A stretch of DNA of 64,000 nt from NCBI GenBank assembly GCA_964399635.1, contig CAYNRU010000034.1:151478-215477 (forward strand), given 5' to 3'. This document shows positions 51,749 to 60,490 of the stretch, one piece after another. The notes under the pieces were generated by a model, which saw only the letters and a list, made by a program, of their open reading frames with translations, ran no database searches and had not been told where the DNA came from. This stretch comes from UBA4615 sp964399635. GTDB taxonomy: Bacteria > Pseudomonadota > Gammaproteobacteria > Burkholderiales > Burkholderiaceae_E. The translations under genes were made by a program, and so were the position numbers. The first letter of the stretch is position 1, and each line of letters opens with the position of its first letter.

Positions 51749-53212
51749 ATGAACGCCGCCACCGATCCCGACTTCTCCGCCCGTCCGCCCCACGCCGACG
51801 GCGTCGACCCGATGATCGATGTCTACCGCCGTGCCGACCGCATGCTGCTCGTGTTCCTCACGACCTGCTTCGGCGCTGCCGTCGTGCTGTCGCTGCACTT
51901 CGGCGGCACGGCGCTTGCGCTCGCCGCGGGCCTGCCGATCGTGGGGCTCGCCGGCCTGCTGGTGGCGATCGCCCCCGGCGCGCTGGTGACGCGCCTGTAC
52001 ATGGCGTTCGCGCTCATGGCGATCATCGCGCTGCAGATCCAGATCGCGCGCGGCATGAGCGACCTGCATTTAGGCGTGTTCGTGAGCCTGGCCTTCCTGC
52101 TGGCCTACCGGGACTGGCGGCCCATCGTGGTCGCCGCGGGCGTCATCGCTGCCCACCACGCCGGCTTCAACCTGCTCCAGCAGATGGGCTGGGGCACGGT
52201 GTGCTTCGCCGAGCCGAGCTGGGTGCTGGTCGCGCTGCATGCGTCCTACGTCGTCGTGCAGAGCGCGCTCCAGATCACGATGGCGCGCCGTCTCGAGCAC
52301 GATGCGCGCCTCGGCGCGGAACTGGCCCGTCTGACGCAGTCGATGCACGCCGGTGGCGATCGGCTGCGGCTCGATCTGTCCGCGGTCCGCGTGGAGACCC
52401 CGCTCGGACGCGACCTGCACGACGCCCTCGAGCGCATCGGCCGGGTGCTGCGCGAGGTTGCGGCATCCGCCGAGTCGGTCCGGACCGCGTCGGTGGAGAT
52501 CGCGCAGGGCAACGGCGACCTGTCGGAGCGCACCGAGCTGACCGCGGCCAACCTGCAGAAGACCGCGTCCTCGATGGAGGAGCTCGCCGCGACGGTGCGC
52601 CAGACCGCCGAGCACGCAGGCGACGCGGACCGGCTGTCCACGGTCGCCTCGGAGGTCGCCACGCGCGGCGGCCAGGCGGTCGAGCAGGTGGTATCGACCA
52701 TGGCCGAGATCACCCAGAGCAGCCGCAAGATCGCCGACATCATCGGGGTGATCGACGGCATCGCGTTCCAGACCAACATCCTGGCGCTGAACGCCGCGGT
52801 CGAGGCGGCCCGCGCGGGCGAGCAGGGTCGGGGCTTCGCGGTGGTGGCCTCGGAGGTCCGCATGCTGGCCCAGCGCAGCGCAGGCGCCGCCCGCGAGATC
52901 AAGTCGCTGATCGAGGAGTCGGTTTCGCGCGTCGAGCAGGGCTCGCGCCTGGTCGCCGACGCCGGCGCGACCATGAACCGGATCGTCGACTCGGTGCGCG
53001 AGACCGGCGTGCTGATCGGCGAGATCAGCCGCGCGGCCCAGGAGCAGAGCGTCGGCGTCGGGCAGGTCAACGACTCGGTCGGCGAGCTGGACGGCATGAC
53101 CCAGCAGAACGCCGCGCTGGTCGAGCAGAGCGCGGCGGCCGCGATGAGCCTCAAGGACCAGGCCGAGCGCCTGGCGTCTGCGGTCAACCAGTTCGAGCTC
53201 GCCCGGGGCTGA
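51749..53212 (+). CDS. Methyl-accepting chemotaxis protein with multi-helix membrane sensor
   Basis: The 487-residue protein starts at the ATG at 51749, which overlaps a perfect 10-base palindrome (ATCACGTGAT, 51741-51750). Residues about 30-185 hold roughly six transmembrane helices with no large periplasmic domain. A short linker follows, then the cytoplasmic MCP signalling domain (ASVEIAQGNGDLSERTELTA) with the tip TNILALNAAVEAARAGEQGR and the matching GFAVVASEVRMLAQRSAGAA. It has no CheR-tethering pentapeptide. The ligand would be sensed within the membrane or by a partner protein. Confidence 0.92.
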   Translation: MNAATDPDFSARPPHADGVDPMIDVYRRADRMLLVFLTTCFGAAVVLSLHFGGTALALAAGLPIVGLAGLLVAIAPGALVTRLYMAFALMAIIALQIQIARGMSDLHLGVFVSLAFLLAYRDWRPIVVAAGVIAAHHAGFNLLQQMGWGTVCFAEPSWVLVALHASYVVVQSALQITMARRLEHDARLGAELARLTQSMHAGGDRLRLDLSAVRVETPLGRDLHDALERIGRVLREVAASAESVRTASVEIAQGNGDLSERTELTAANLQKTASSMEELAATVRQTAEHAGDADRLSTVASEVATRGGQAVEQVVSTMAEITQSSRKIADIIGVIDGIAFQTNILALNAAVEAARAGEQGRGFAVVASEVRMLAQRSAGAAREIKSLIEESVSRVEQGSRLVADAGATMNRIVDSVRETGVLIGEISRAAQEQSVGVGQVNDSVGELDGMTQQNAALVEQSAAAAMSLKDQAERLASAVNQFELARG

Positions 53213-53262
53213 GCCCCGCGGCCTGCCGGCTCAGGGCGAGGCCCCGGGGCCCGCGCCGACGC

Positions 53263-53685
53263 TCAGGGCGTCCCGGCCAGGGTACGCGCCAGCAATTGCG
53301 GCGGGCAAGGCTTGGGAAGCAGCTCGAAGCCGTCCCAGGCCGCCCGATGGACCTCGGTCGTGTACCCGGTCATCAGCACCACCCGCAACCCGGGGCGCAT
53401 CCTGCGCAGGTGGACCGCCAGCTCGACGCCGTCGAACTCGCCCGGCATCGCGATGTCGGTCAGCACCACGTCGAAGGCCTGCACGCCGCCCTCGATCAGG
53501 TCGAGCGCCGCCTCCGCGCTGCTGGAGTGTGCGACCGTCCAGCCGAAGCTCCGGATCAGCGCGGCGGTGGCGGCGGCGCCATCGAGGTCGTCCTCCACCA
53601 GCAGGACGCGGCCCGGTGCCGGGGAATCCGCCGAATCGGATTGCCGTGCCGAACCGGGCGCGAAATCGGGCGTGATGTCGTTCAT
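53263..53685 (-). CDS. Single-domain response regulator (receiver only)
   Basis: The 140-residue protein has a CheY-like receiver: acidic patch E31-D32-D33 (VLLVEDDLDG), phospho-acceptor D77 (VVLTDIAMPGEFDGVE), switch residue in VVLMTGYTT and the conserved Lys in LLPKPCPP. There is no output domain and no adjacent histidine kinase. A 22-residue Ser/Asp-rich tail precedes the receiver if the ATG at 53685 is used. It is convergent with the chemoreceptor gene; a functional link is possible. Confidence 0.9.
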   Translation of the reverse strand: MNDITPDFAPGSARQSDSADSPAPGRVLLVEDDLDGAAATAALIRSFGWTVAHSSSAEAALDLIEGGVQAFDVVLTDIAMPGEFDGVELAVHLRRMRPGLRVVLMTGYTTEVHRAAWDGFELLPKPCPPQLLARTLAGTP

Positions 53686-53961
53686 GGGCTGCCGGGCGGA
53701 GGGGCTCTCGTCGCTCGTGGCGGTCAGGCCAGAATAGGCGCCGCGGATCCCGGTCGTCACTGTGGATATCCCGCGCGACGCCTCCGAATGGGCGTGCGCC
53801 AGTCTCCGATCGGGTCGGTCTTCCAGGCGCGGCGCGGCCGGGCGCCGGTTGGGCGGCCGTCCAACCGGCCCCCGCAGCCCGCCCCGTTATCGACCGCCGG
53901 CGCATGCCATCGGGTACCCTTTCGGCCCATCCGACCCGTCCACCGCACCCGCCCGATCGCC

Positions 53962-54945
53962 ATGACCGACCGCAGACGCTTCCTCTCGCTTGCCGCCGGT
54001 GCCTGCACCGGCGCCGCCCTGCCCGCCGCCGCGCAGGCGCCGTGGGCGCCGACGCGCCCCGTCTCGATCGTCGTGCCCTACCCGGCCGGCGGCCCCACCG
54101 ACCTCCTCGCCCGCACGCTCGCGCAGGAGCTCGCACGGGTGCTCGGCGGCTCGGTGGTCGTCGAGAACGTGCCGGGTGGTGCCGGGGCCATCGGCACGCG
54201 CCGCGTCGCCCAGGCCGCGCCCGACGGCCACACGGTCGTGCTCGGCACCAACCAGACGCACGCGACCAACATCTCACTGCTGCCCCAGGGCGGCGGCTAC
54301 GACCCCGTGCGCGACTTCGCGCCCATCGCGGGCCTCGCCGACCTGCAGCACCTCGTCGTGGTCGGCAGCGACGTGCCGGTGAAGACCGCGGCCGACCTGG
54401 TCGCGCTCGCGCGGCGCGAGCCGGGCAGGCTGACCGCCGGCTCGACCGGCCCCGGCTCGGCCTCGCACCTGGCGCTGGAGCTGTTCAAGGTGCGCACCGG
54501 CGCCGACATCGCCCACGTGCCGTACAAGGGCTCCGCGCCGTTGCTGCAGGACCTGCTCGGCGGCTTCGTGAACCTGAGCTTCGCGACGACGCCCACGGTG
54601 CTGCCGCAGGTGCAGGCGGGCAAGCTGCGCGCGATCGCGGTCGCCTCGCCCAACCGCTCGCCCTACCTGCCCGAGCTGCCCACGCTCGCCGAGGCCGGCG
54701 TGCGCGGCGTCGAGGCCGACGCCTGGCTCGCGCTCTTCGCGCCGGTGGCGACGCCCGCGCCGGTGCTCGCGCGCTGGCGCGAGGTGGTGCTGGAGGCGAT
54801 GAAGCAAGAGCCGATGCGCGCGACCGCCCAGAAGTACGGCATGAACCCCAACGCGCGCGACGGCGCGGCTTTCGGCGCCTTCGTGAAGGAGGACGTCGCG
54901 CGCTGGGCCGAGGTGGTGCGCACCGCGAACGTCAAGGCCGAGTAG
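53962..54945 (+). CDS. Bug-family tripartite tricarboxylate transporter receptor
   Basis: The 327-residue periplasmic receptor has a twin-arginine-like signal (MTDRRRFLSLAAGACTGAAL, cleavage near PAAAQ). Bug motifs are VSIVVPYPAGGPTDLLARTL, VVENVPGGAGAIGTRRVAQA, IAHVPYKGSAPLLQDLLGG and PTLAEAGVRGVEADAW. As with the copy at 41929 there is no membrane partner nearby. It is divergent from the receiver gene and convergent with hppD. Confidence 0.93.
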   Translation: MTDRRRFLSLAAGACTGAALPAAAQAPWAPTRPVSIVVPYPAGGPTDLLARTLAQELARVLGGSVVVENVPGGAGAIGTRRVAQAAPDGHTVVLGTNQTHATNISLLPQGGGYDPVRDFAPIAGLADLQHLVVVGSDVPVKTAADLVALARREPGRLTAGSTGPGSASHLALELFKVRTGADIAHVPYKGSAPLLQDLLGGFVNLSFATTPTVLPQVQAGKLRAIAVASPNRSPYLPELPTLAEAGVRGVEADAWLALFAPVATPAPVLARWREVVLEAMKQEPMRATAQKYGMNPNARDGAAFGAFVKEDVARWAEVVRTANVKAE

Positions 54946-54992
54946 CCGCCTTCGCCCGATGGCAGCGGCCCGCCGTGTGGGCCGCCGCGCAG

Positions 54993-56099
54993 TCAGCCCT
55001 TCACGATGCCGCGCCGGATCTGGTCGAGCTCGATGGACTCGAACAGCGCCTTGAAGTTGCCCTCGCCGAAGCCCTCGTCGCCCTTCCTCTGGATGATCTC
55101 GAAGAAGATCGGTCCGACCATCGTCTTCGTGAAGATCTGCAGCAGCAGCCCGCCGGTCGGGCCGCCGTCCACCAGGATCGCGCGCTGGCGCAGCCGGGCG
55201 ACGTTCTCGCCATGGCGCGGCAGCCGCGTGTCGATCAGCTCGTAGTAGGTGTCCGGCGTCTCGAGGAAGGCGACGCCGGCGCCGCGCAGCAGGTCGACGG
55301 CGCCATGGATGTCTGCGCTGCCCAGCGCGATGTGCTGGATGCCTTCGCCGTGGTACTGCTCGAGGTACTCCTGGATCTGCCCGCCGCCCTGATCGGTGCC
55401 TTCCTCGTTGATCGGGATGCGGATCTTCCCGCAGGGCGAGGTCATCGCCTTGGACTTGACGCCGGTGACCTTACCCTCGATGTCGAAGTAGCGGACCTCG
55501 CGGAACTCGAACAGCCGCTCGTAGAACGACGACCACTCGGCCATCCGCCCGCGGTGCACGTTGTGCGTCAGGTGGTCGACGTAGGTGAGGCCGGCGCCCG
55601 GATGCTCGAAGCCGGCCTCCCCGATGGGCTCGAAGTCCACGTCGTAGATCGAGATGTCGCCGATGCCCCCGTGCCGGCCGTTCTTGCCGCGCCAGCGGTC
55701 GACCAGGTAGATCAGCGAATCGCCGATCCCCTTGATCGCCGGGATGTTCAGCTCCATCGGGCCGGAGCGCGAGTCGAAGCCCCAGGCGCCGAGTTCGAGC
55801 GCGCGCCGGTAGGCCGAGGCCGCGTCCTGCACGCGGAACGCGATCGCGCAGATGGAGGGGCCGTGCAGCCGCGCGAAGCGCTGCGCGAAGGAGTCGGGCT
55901 CGGCGTTCAGGATGAAGTTGACCTCGCCCTGCCGATACAGCGTGACGCGCTTGTGGCGGTGCCGCGCGACCGCCCTGAACCCCATCTGCTCGAACACCTG
56001 CCCCATCGCGGCCGGATCGGGCGCGGCGTACTCGATGAACTCGAAGCCGTCGGTGCCCATGGGGTTGGGCCAGGCGGCGGGCTGCGGCGTGTCGGGCAT
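54993..56099 (-). CDS. hppD: 4-hydroxyphenylpyruvate dioxygenase
   Basis: The 368-residue protein has the two-domain vicinal-oxygen-chelate fold with Fe(II) ligands in VDHLTHNVHRG, GIQHIALGSAD and IFFEIIQRKGDEGFGEGNFK, the C-terminal gating helix of HPPD. It converts 4-hydroxyphenylpyruvate and O2 to homogentisate in tyrosine catabolism. The start ATG at 56099 gives MPDTPQPAAWPNPMGTDGF. No hmgA is adjacent; the FAH-family gene at 32893 could act later in the pathway but is not the classic FAH. Confidence 0.95.
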   Translation of the reverse strand: MPDTPQPAAWPNPMGTDGFEFIEYAAPDPAAMGQVFEQMGFRAVARHRHKRVTLYRQGEVNFILNAEPDSFAQRFARLHGPSICAIAFRVQDAASAYRRALELGAWGFDSRSGPMELNIPAIKGIGDSLIYLVDRWRGKNGRHGGIGDISIYDVDFEPIGEAGFEHPGAGLTYVDHLTHNVHRGRMAEWSSFYERLFEFREVRYFDIEGKVTGVKSKAMTSPCGKIRIPINEEGTDQGGGQIQEYLEQYHGEGIQHIALGSADIHGAVDLLRGAGVAFLETPDTYYELIDTRLPRHGENVARLRQRAILVDGGPTGGLLLQIFTKTMVGPIFFEIIQRKGDEGFGEGNFKALFESIELDQIRRGIVKG

Positions 56100-56332
56100 G
56101 TCGGGGGTCCTGGGTCGGGCCGGGGCGGCCGGGCGTTGGGGTCGATCCGATGATTCTAGGTGCGATGGGCGCAAGCCGATTGCCGAATCATGGCGTGATC
56201 CGGCGCTACGTGGCGCTGCTCGAGCCGCGCGCGGTGGGCCTGGACGTGATCGCCTAAGCACTCGTGCCGGCTCCCGCCGGATTCCCGTGCTGGACGCAGC
56301 AGCCCGGGCCCGGTGGTCCGGTCGTTCGCCTT

Positions 56333-56353
56333 CGGGCGAGCAGTGCTCGCCCG
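56333..56353 (-). terminator. Hairpin downstream of the MBL-fold gene
   Basis: CGGGCGAG and CTCGCCCG form a perfect eight-pair stem with a five-base loop, beginning 5 bases after the minus-strand stop of the MBL gene at 56359. An overlapping alternative stem (TCGCC-TTC-GGGCGA) adjoins it. No T-run follows. The rest of the 259-base spacer to hppD shows no gene. Confidence 0.45.
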
Positions 56354-56358
56354 TAGGC

Positions 56359-57318
56359 TCACCCCTGCAGCGACTTCCACATCTCGACGTCGCGCTCCGC
56401 GGTCCAGATGCGCGGGTGCTTGATGCCCTGGGCCTCGTCGTAGGCGCGCGTCACGTCGAAGGGCAGGCAGTGCTCGTAGATGAACACGCCGCCGAACACC
56501 GGATCCATCACCGTGCGCACGTCCGCGAACACCTGCTTGAGGTCCTTGCCCGCCGCCACGCCCCGGCGCGCCGTCGCGTACAGGTCGGTCACCCATTTCT
56601 CGGTGTAGGCGATCGCCTTCTCGCAATCCTCGGGCGTGGTCATCGCGGTGCCGCGCCCGGGCACGAGCTTGTGCGGCTTGAGCGCGCGCAGCTTGGCGAG
56701 CGTCGCGGGCCACTCCTCGAGCTGCGCGTCGCCGGTGTAGACCCCGGCGTTGTACTCGACCAGGTCGCCCGAGAAGATCACGTCCTGCGAGGGCACCCAG
56801 GCGATCGTGTCGCCCTTGGTGTGGCCGGGGCCGATGTGCTTGAGCCGCACCTCGAGCTTGCCGAGGAACAGGGTCAGGTCCTGCTCGAAGACCATCGTCG
56901 GCCAGGTCAGGCCCGGTACCGTCTCCACGCCGGCGAACAGCCGCGGGAAGCGCTCGATCTCGCTCTTCATGTCCTGCGCGCCGCGCTCGACGATCAGCTC
57001 GTAGGTGCCGCGCGACGCGATCACTTCGGTGGCGCCTTCGGCGAAGTAGGCCGATGCGCCGAGCACGCGCACCGCATGGTAATGCGACAGCACGACGTAC
57101 TTGATCGGCTTGTCGGTGACCCGGCGGATCCGCGCGATCAGGTCCTGCGCCATCGCGGGGGTCGCCGTCGTGTCGATCACCATGCACGCGTCGTCGCCGA
57201 CGATCACGCCCGAGTTCGGGTCGCCCTCGGCGGTGTAGGCCCAGCAGTTCTCGGACAGCTGCGTGAAGGTGACCTGCTTGGCGGTGAGGTCCGCCTTGGA
57301 GGCGAATGCGGTGGTCAT
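56359..57318 (-). CDS. MBL-fold hydrolase-like protein with altered metal site
   Basis: The 319-residue protein has the metallo-beta-lactamase fold, but the HxHxDH motif reads H79-Y-H81-A-V-R (LSHYHAVRVLGASAYF): the Asp and second-site His are replaced by Val83 and Arg84. The GHTKGDTIAW histidine and IFSGDLVEY aspartate remain, while the last GHG-type histidine reads VPGRGTAM. At most a mononuclear site is expected, so classic binuclear hydrolase activity is doubtful. The protein belongs to a subgroup that conserves this change (from memory). It lies 85 bases downstream of paaR. Confidence 0.85.
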   Translation of the reverse strand: MTTAFASKADLTAKQVTFTQLSENCWAYTAEGDPNSGVIVGDDACMVIDTTATPAMAQDLIARIRRVTDKPIKYVVLSHYHAVRVLGASAYFAEGATEVIASRGTYELIVERGAQDMKSEIERFPRLFAGVETVPGLTWPTMVFEQDLTLFLGKLEVRLKHIGPGHTKGDTIAWVPSQDVIFSGDLVEYNAGVYTGDAQLEEWPATLAKLRALKPHKLVPGRGTAMTTPEDCEKAIAYTEKWVTDLYATARRGVAAGKDLKQVFADVRTVMDPVFGGVFIYEHCLPFDVTRAYDEAQGIKHPRIWTAERDVEMWKSLQG

Positions 57319-57403
57319 GATGGTCGGCCTCGATGTCGGGACGGCCCGAAGCGGGCGTCGATGGATTATACGAACCCAGTGCCCGGGCCGCCCGATCGGC
57401 GCC

Positions 57404-58036
57404 TCAGGCGCCGGCGCGCAGCCTCGGCGTGTCCTCGACGGCGGGCAGGCCCGCCGTCACGCCATGCTCCCACAGGTCGGTCACCAGCGCGGCGTAGCGC
57501 TCGTAGCTCATCGGTCCGTCGGGACGCAGCCACGCGAACGTGAAGTTGATCATGCCCAGCAGCGCCATCGTCGCCGGCCGGCGCTCCTCCGGCGCGAACC
57601 GGCCGGGCGAGACCCGGTGCAGTGTGTCGGACAGGGCGTCCACCACTGCGCGCTCCTGCGCCTTGATCCGCTCGCGCTGCTCGGGCGCGAGGAACTTCAC
57701 GTCGTTGAGCAGCGCGACGTGGTGGGGGCGCGAGTCCCGGTACGCCACCAGCAGGGTGCGCAGCAGCTCGGCCAGCTCCTCGCGCGGCGCGAGGCCCCGG
57801 GCCCGCACCGCCGCCGCCAGCCCGGCAAGCCGACGGGTGTAGCGGTCGAGCGACTCGAAGAGTATCGCCTCCTTGCTGGGGAAGTAGTGATAGAGCCCGG
57901 CCTTGGAGGTGCCGCAGCCCTCGGCGAGCTGTGCCATCGACGCGCTGGCGTAGCCCAGCTCCGCGAAGGCGGCGGTCGCCAGCGCGAGGATGCGGTCGCG
58001 CTGCGCGTCGTAGTCGGGAGCCTTGGGGCGAGCCAA
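57404..58036 (-). CDS. paaR: TetR-family regulator of phenylacetate catabolism
   Basis: The 210-residue protein has the TetR helix-turn-helix MAQLAEGCGTSKAGLYHYFP followed by SKEAILFESLDRY and an all-helical ligand domain (PHHVALLNDVKFL). It starts at TTG (58036), the only start codon between an in-frame stop and the HTH. It is the sixth gene of the paa operon (9-base gap after paaE), where the betaproteobacterial TetR-type PaaR, released by phenylacetyl-CoA, is found. The palindrome at 61902-61917 is its probable operator. Confidence 0.88.
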   Translation of the reverse strand: MARPKAPDYDAQRDRILALATAAFAELGYASASMAQLAEGCGTSKAGLYHYFPSKEAILFESLDRYTRRLAGLAAAVRARGLAPREELAELLRTLLVAYRDSRPHHVALLNDVKFLAPEQRERIKAQERAVVDALSDTLHRVSPGRFAPEERRPATMALLGMINFTFAWLRPDGPMSYERYAALVTDLWEHGVTAGLPAVEDTPRLRAGA

Positions 58037-58045
58037 GCCGCGTGC

Positions 58046-59134
58046 CTATCGCTCGTCGTAGCTGATCACCACGCGCTCGCTGACCGGGTGCGACTGGCAG
58101 GTCAGCACGAAGCCCTGGGCGATCTCGGCGGGCTCGAGCGTGTAGTTCTTGTCCATGCGGACCTCCCCCTCGAGCACCTTGGCGCGGCAGGTGCAGCACA
58201 CGCCGCCCTTGCACGCATAGGGCAGGTTCGCGCCCGCCGCGAGCCCCGCGTCGAGGATCGCCTGGCCCGAGTACGGCACGCGCAGGTGACGCTCCTTGCC
58301 ATCCACCACGATCACGACCCGCGCCGCGGGCGCGTCCGAGGCCAATGCCACCGGCGCGGCGGCGCGGGCCGGCGCCGGCGTGCCGAAACGCTCGATGTGG
58401 ATGCGCTCGCGCGGCACGCCCGCTTGCGTGAGCGCCGCCTCGGCCGCGTCCATCATCGGCGCCGGGCCGCAGATGAAGGCCTCGTCGATCGCCTCGTCCT
58501 GCAGCACCGTGCGCACCAGTTCGCTGCAGCGTTCAGCATCGAGCAGGCCGGACAGCAGGTCGACTTCCTGCGGCTCGTCGGACAGTACGTGCACCAGCCG
58601 CAGCCGCTCCATGTACGTGTTCTTCAGCTCTTCGAGCGTCTCGAGGAACATGATCGAGCTGACCGTCGGGTTGCCGTAGACCAGCGCGAAGCTGCTCGCG
58701 GGCTCTGCGGCCAGCGTGGTCTTGATCAGCGACAGCATCGGCGTGATGCCAGAGCCGCCCGCGAAGCCCAGGTAGCGGCGCGCGCGCGAGGCATCGAGCT
58801 CGGTGAAGAACCGTCCGTCCGGCGTCATCACGTCGATCGCCCGGCCCGGCGCGAGCGACGCGTTCGCCCAGTTGGAGAAGCGCCCGCCCGCCACCCGCTT
58901 GATCGCCACCCGCAACTCGCCGTGGGCCTCGTACTCCGGCACGCCGACGCACACCGAGTACGAGCGGCGCACGTCCTCGCCGTCGAGGATCTCGCGCAGG
59001 GTCAGGAACTGCCCCTGCCGGAAGCGGTACGCGTCGCGCAGCGCCGGGGGCACCTCGAACGCGACCGAGATCGAGTCGGCCGTCTCGGGCCTGACGTCGC
59101 GGATGGTGAGCCGATGGAATTGCGGGACGGCCAT
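58046..59134 (-). CDS. paaE: Phenylacetyl-CoA epoxidase reductase subunit
   Basis: The 362-residue protein is a class IA-like flavoprotein reductase: FAD motif RRSYSVCVGVPEYE, NAD-binding GFAGGSGITPMLSLIKTTL and YGNPTVSSIMF, and a C-terminal plant-type [2Fe-2S] ferredoxin domain with CKGGVCCTCRAKV and the distal TCQSHP cysteine. It feeds electrons from NADPH to PaaA. The ATG at 59134 is 2 bases after the paaD stop. Confidence 0.95.
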   Translation of the reverse strand: MAVPQFHRLTIRDVRPETADSISVAFEVPPALRDAYRFRQGQFLTLREILDGEDVRRSYSVCVGVPEYEAHGELRVAIKRVAGGRFSNWANASLAPGRAIDVMTPDGRFFTELDASRARRYLGFAGGSGITPMLSLIKTTLAAEPASSFALVYGNPTVSSIMFLETLEELKNTYMERLRLVHVLSDEPQEVDLLSGLLDAERCSELVRTVLQDEAIDEAFICGPAPMMDAAEAALTQAGVPRERIHIERFGTPAPARAAAPVALASDAPAARVVIVVDGKERHLRVPYSGQAILDAGLAAGANLPYACKGGVCCTCRAKVLEGEVRMDKNYTLEPAEIAQGFVLTCQSHPVSERVVISYDER

Positions 59135-59136
59135 GG

Positions 59137-59694
59137 TCAGTAGGGCTTGAAGTAGTCGAAGGGTTCGCGGCAGGCTAGGCACCGGTAGAGCGACTTGCAC
59201 GGCGTCGATCCGTACTCCGACAGCCGCTCGACGTCGGTGGCGGCGCAGCGCGGGCAGGCGATGGCGCCGCTGCCGGCCGCGAGGCCGCCGACCTCGGGCG
59301 GGGCCGGCGCGGCGGCCGTCCGGCGCACGAACCGCAGCACCGCGGTGCCGGCGGGCGCCGCGTGGGCGGGCGGTGCGATGCCGTACTCGCGCAACTTGCG
59401 GCGGCCCTCGGCGCTGATCCAGTCGGTGGTCCACGGTGGCGACAGCGTCAGGCGCACCTGCGCGTCCGCGATGCCCTCGTCCGACAAGGCGCGCCGCACG
59501 TCGTCGGCGATCACCTGGGTGGCGGGGCAGCCGGTGTAGGTCGGCGTCAGCGTCACCACGATGCGCCCGTCCTCGCTGTGCACCGAGCGCAGGATGCCGA
59601 GTTCCTCCAGCGTCACCGCCGGGATCTCCGGGTCGGGCACGGCGCCGGCCAGCGCACGCGCGCGGGCCAGCTGCGCGTCGACGACCTCGGTCAT
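59137..59694 (-). CDS. paaD: Phenylacetyl-CoA epoxidase subunit PaaD (iron-sulfur maturation-like)
   Basis: The 185-residue protein combines an N-terminal DUF59/MIP18 domain (PDPEIPAVTLEELGILR, TPTYTGCPATQVIADDVR, SPPWTTDWISAEGRRKL) with a C-terminal zinc ribbon: CPRCAA, a spacer, and YRCLACREPFDYFKPY. It is needed for epoxidase activity, probably in cofactor assembly. The start could be ATG 59694 or GTG 59706, the latter overlapping the paaC stop as GTGA. Confidence 0.93.
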   Translation of the reverse strand: MTEVVDAQLARARALAGAVPDPEIPAVTLEELGILRSVHSEDGRIVVTLTPTYTGCPATQVIADDVRRALSDEGIADAQVRLTLSPPWTTDWISAEGRRKLREYGIAPPAHAAPAGTAVLRFVRRTAAAPAPPEVGGLAAGSGAIACPRCAATDVERLSEYGSTPCKSLYRCLACREPFDYFKPY

Positions 59695-59702
59695 GGTGTC
59701 GG

Positions 59703-60476
59703 TCACCAGGAGGCGCCCGGGTGCTGGCGGGCGAGCGTCTGCATCTCGGCCAGCAGGAAGCCCATGTGCTCGCTGTGCACGCCGAGCTTGCCGCTCGACA
59801 CGAAGGGGACGTCGGCCGGCCGCAGCAGCGTCGCCTGCTTGAGCATATCGTCGACCGTCGCGTCCCAGGCCGGCTTCAGGTCGGCGACCACCGGTCCGAT
59901 CCCGGCCGCCGCCGCGTCTCGCTCGACGGCATCCGGCACCCACCACTCGTTGGTGTACGGCCAGAGCCGGGCGAGCGCCGCCTGCGCGCGCGCGTGCGAC
60001 GCGTCCGTGCCGTCGCCCATGCGCACCAGCCACTCCGACGCGTGCCGGAAGTGCGCGCGCGCCTCCTTGACCGACTTTGCGGCGATCTGCGCGAGCTCGG
60101 TGTCCGACGAGCGCGCCAGCGCCTCCCACAGCGGCGCGGCGAGCGCCGAATACAGGGCGTTGCGCGCCGTGGTGAGCCCGTAGTCGTCGTGGGCGGCCTC
60201 GCCGTTGGGCAGCTCGACCAGCGTCCAGTTCCGGAAGTCGGCCTCGTCGCGGAAGTAGGCCAGCGCGTTCTCGTCCCGCCCGCGGCCCTCGAGGCGCCCG
60301 GCGTGGGAGAGCAGCAGCCGCGCCTGCCCGATCAGGTCCAGCGCGATGTTGGTCATCGCGATGTCCTCCTCGAGCATTGGGCCGTGGCCGCACCATTCGG
60401 ACAGGCGCTGGCCGAGCACCAGCGCGTTGTCGGCGAGGCGCAGGACGTACTGGGTGTGGAAGGCGGGGGCGGTCAT
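59703..60476 (-). CDS. paaC: Phenylacetyl-CoA epoxidase structural subunit PaaC
   Basis: The 257-residue ferritin-like protein (FHTQYVLRLADNALVLGQRL, EEDIAMTNIALDLIGQARLL, KEARAHFRHASEWLVRMGDG, HSEHMGFLLAEMQTLARQHP) pairs with PaaA to form the catalytic core, without an active diiron site of its own. It starts at the ATG at 60476, 14 bases after paaB. Confidence 0.95.
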   Translation of the reverse strand: MTAPAFHTQYVLRLADNALVLGQRLSEWCGHGPMLEEDIAMTNIALDLIGQARLLLSHAGRLEGRGRDENALAYFRDEADFRNWTLVELPNGEAAHDDYGLTTARNALYSALAAPLWEALARSSDTELAQIAAKSVKEARAHFRHASEWLVRMGDGTDASHARAQAALARLWPYTNEWWVPDAVERDAAAAGIGPVVADLKPAWDATVDDMLKQATLLRPADVPFVSSGKLGVHSEHMGFLLAEMQTLARQHPGASW

Positions 60477-60490
60477 CTCGGTCGCCCCGC

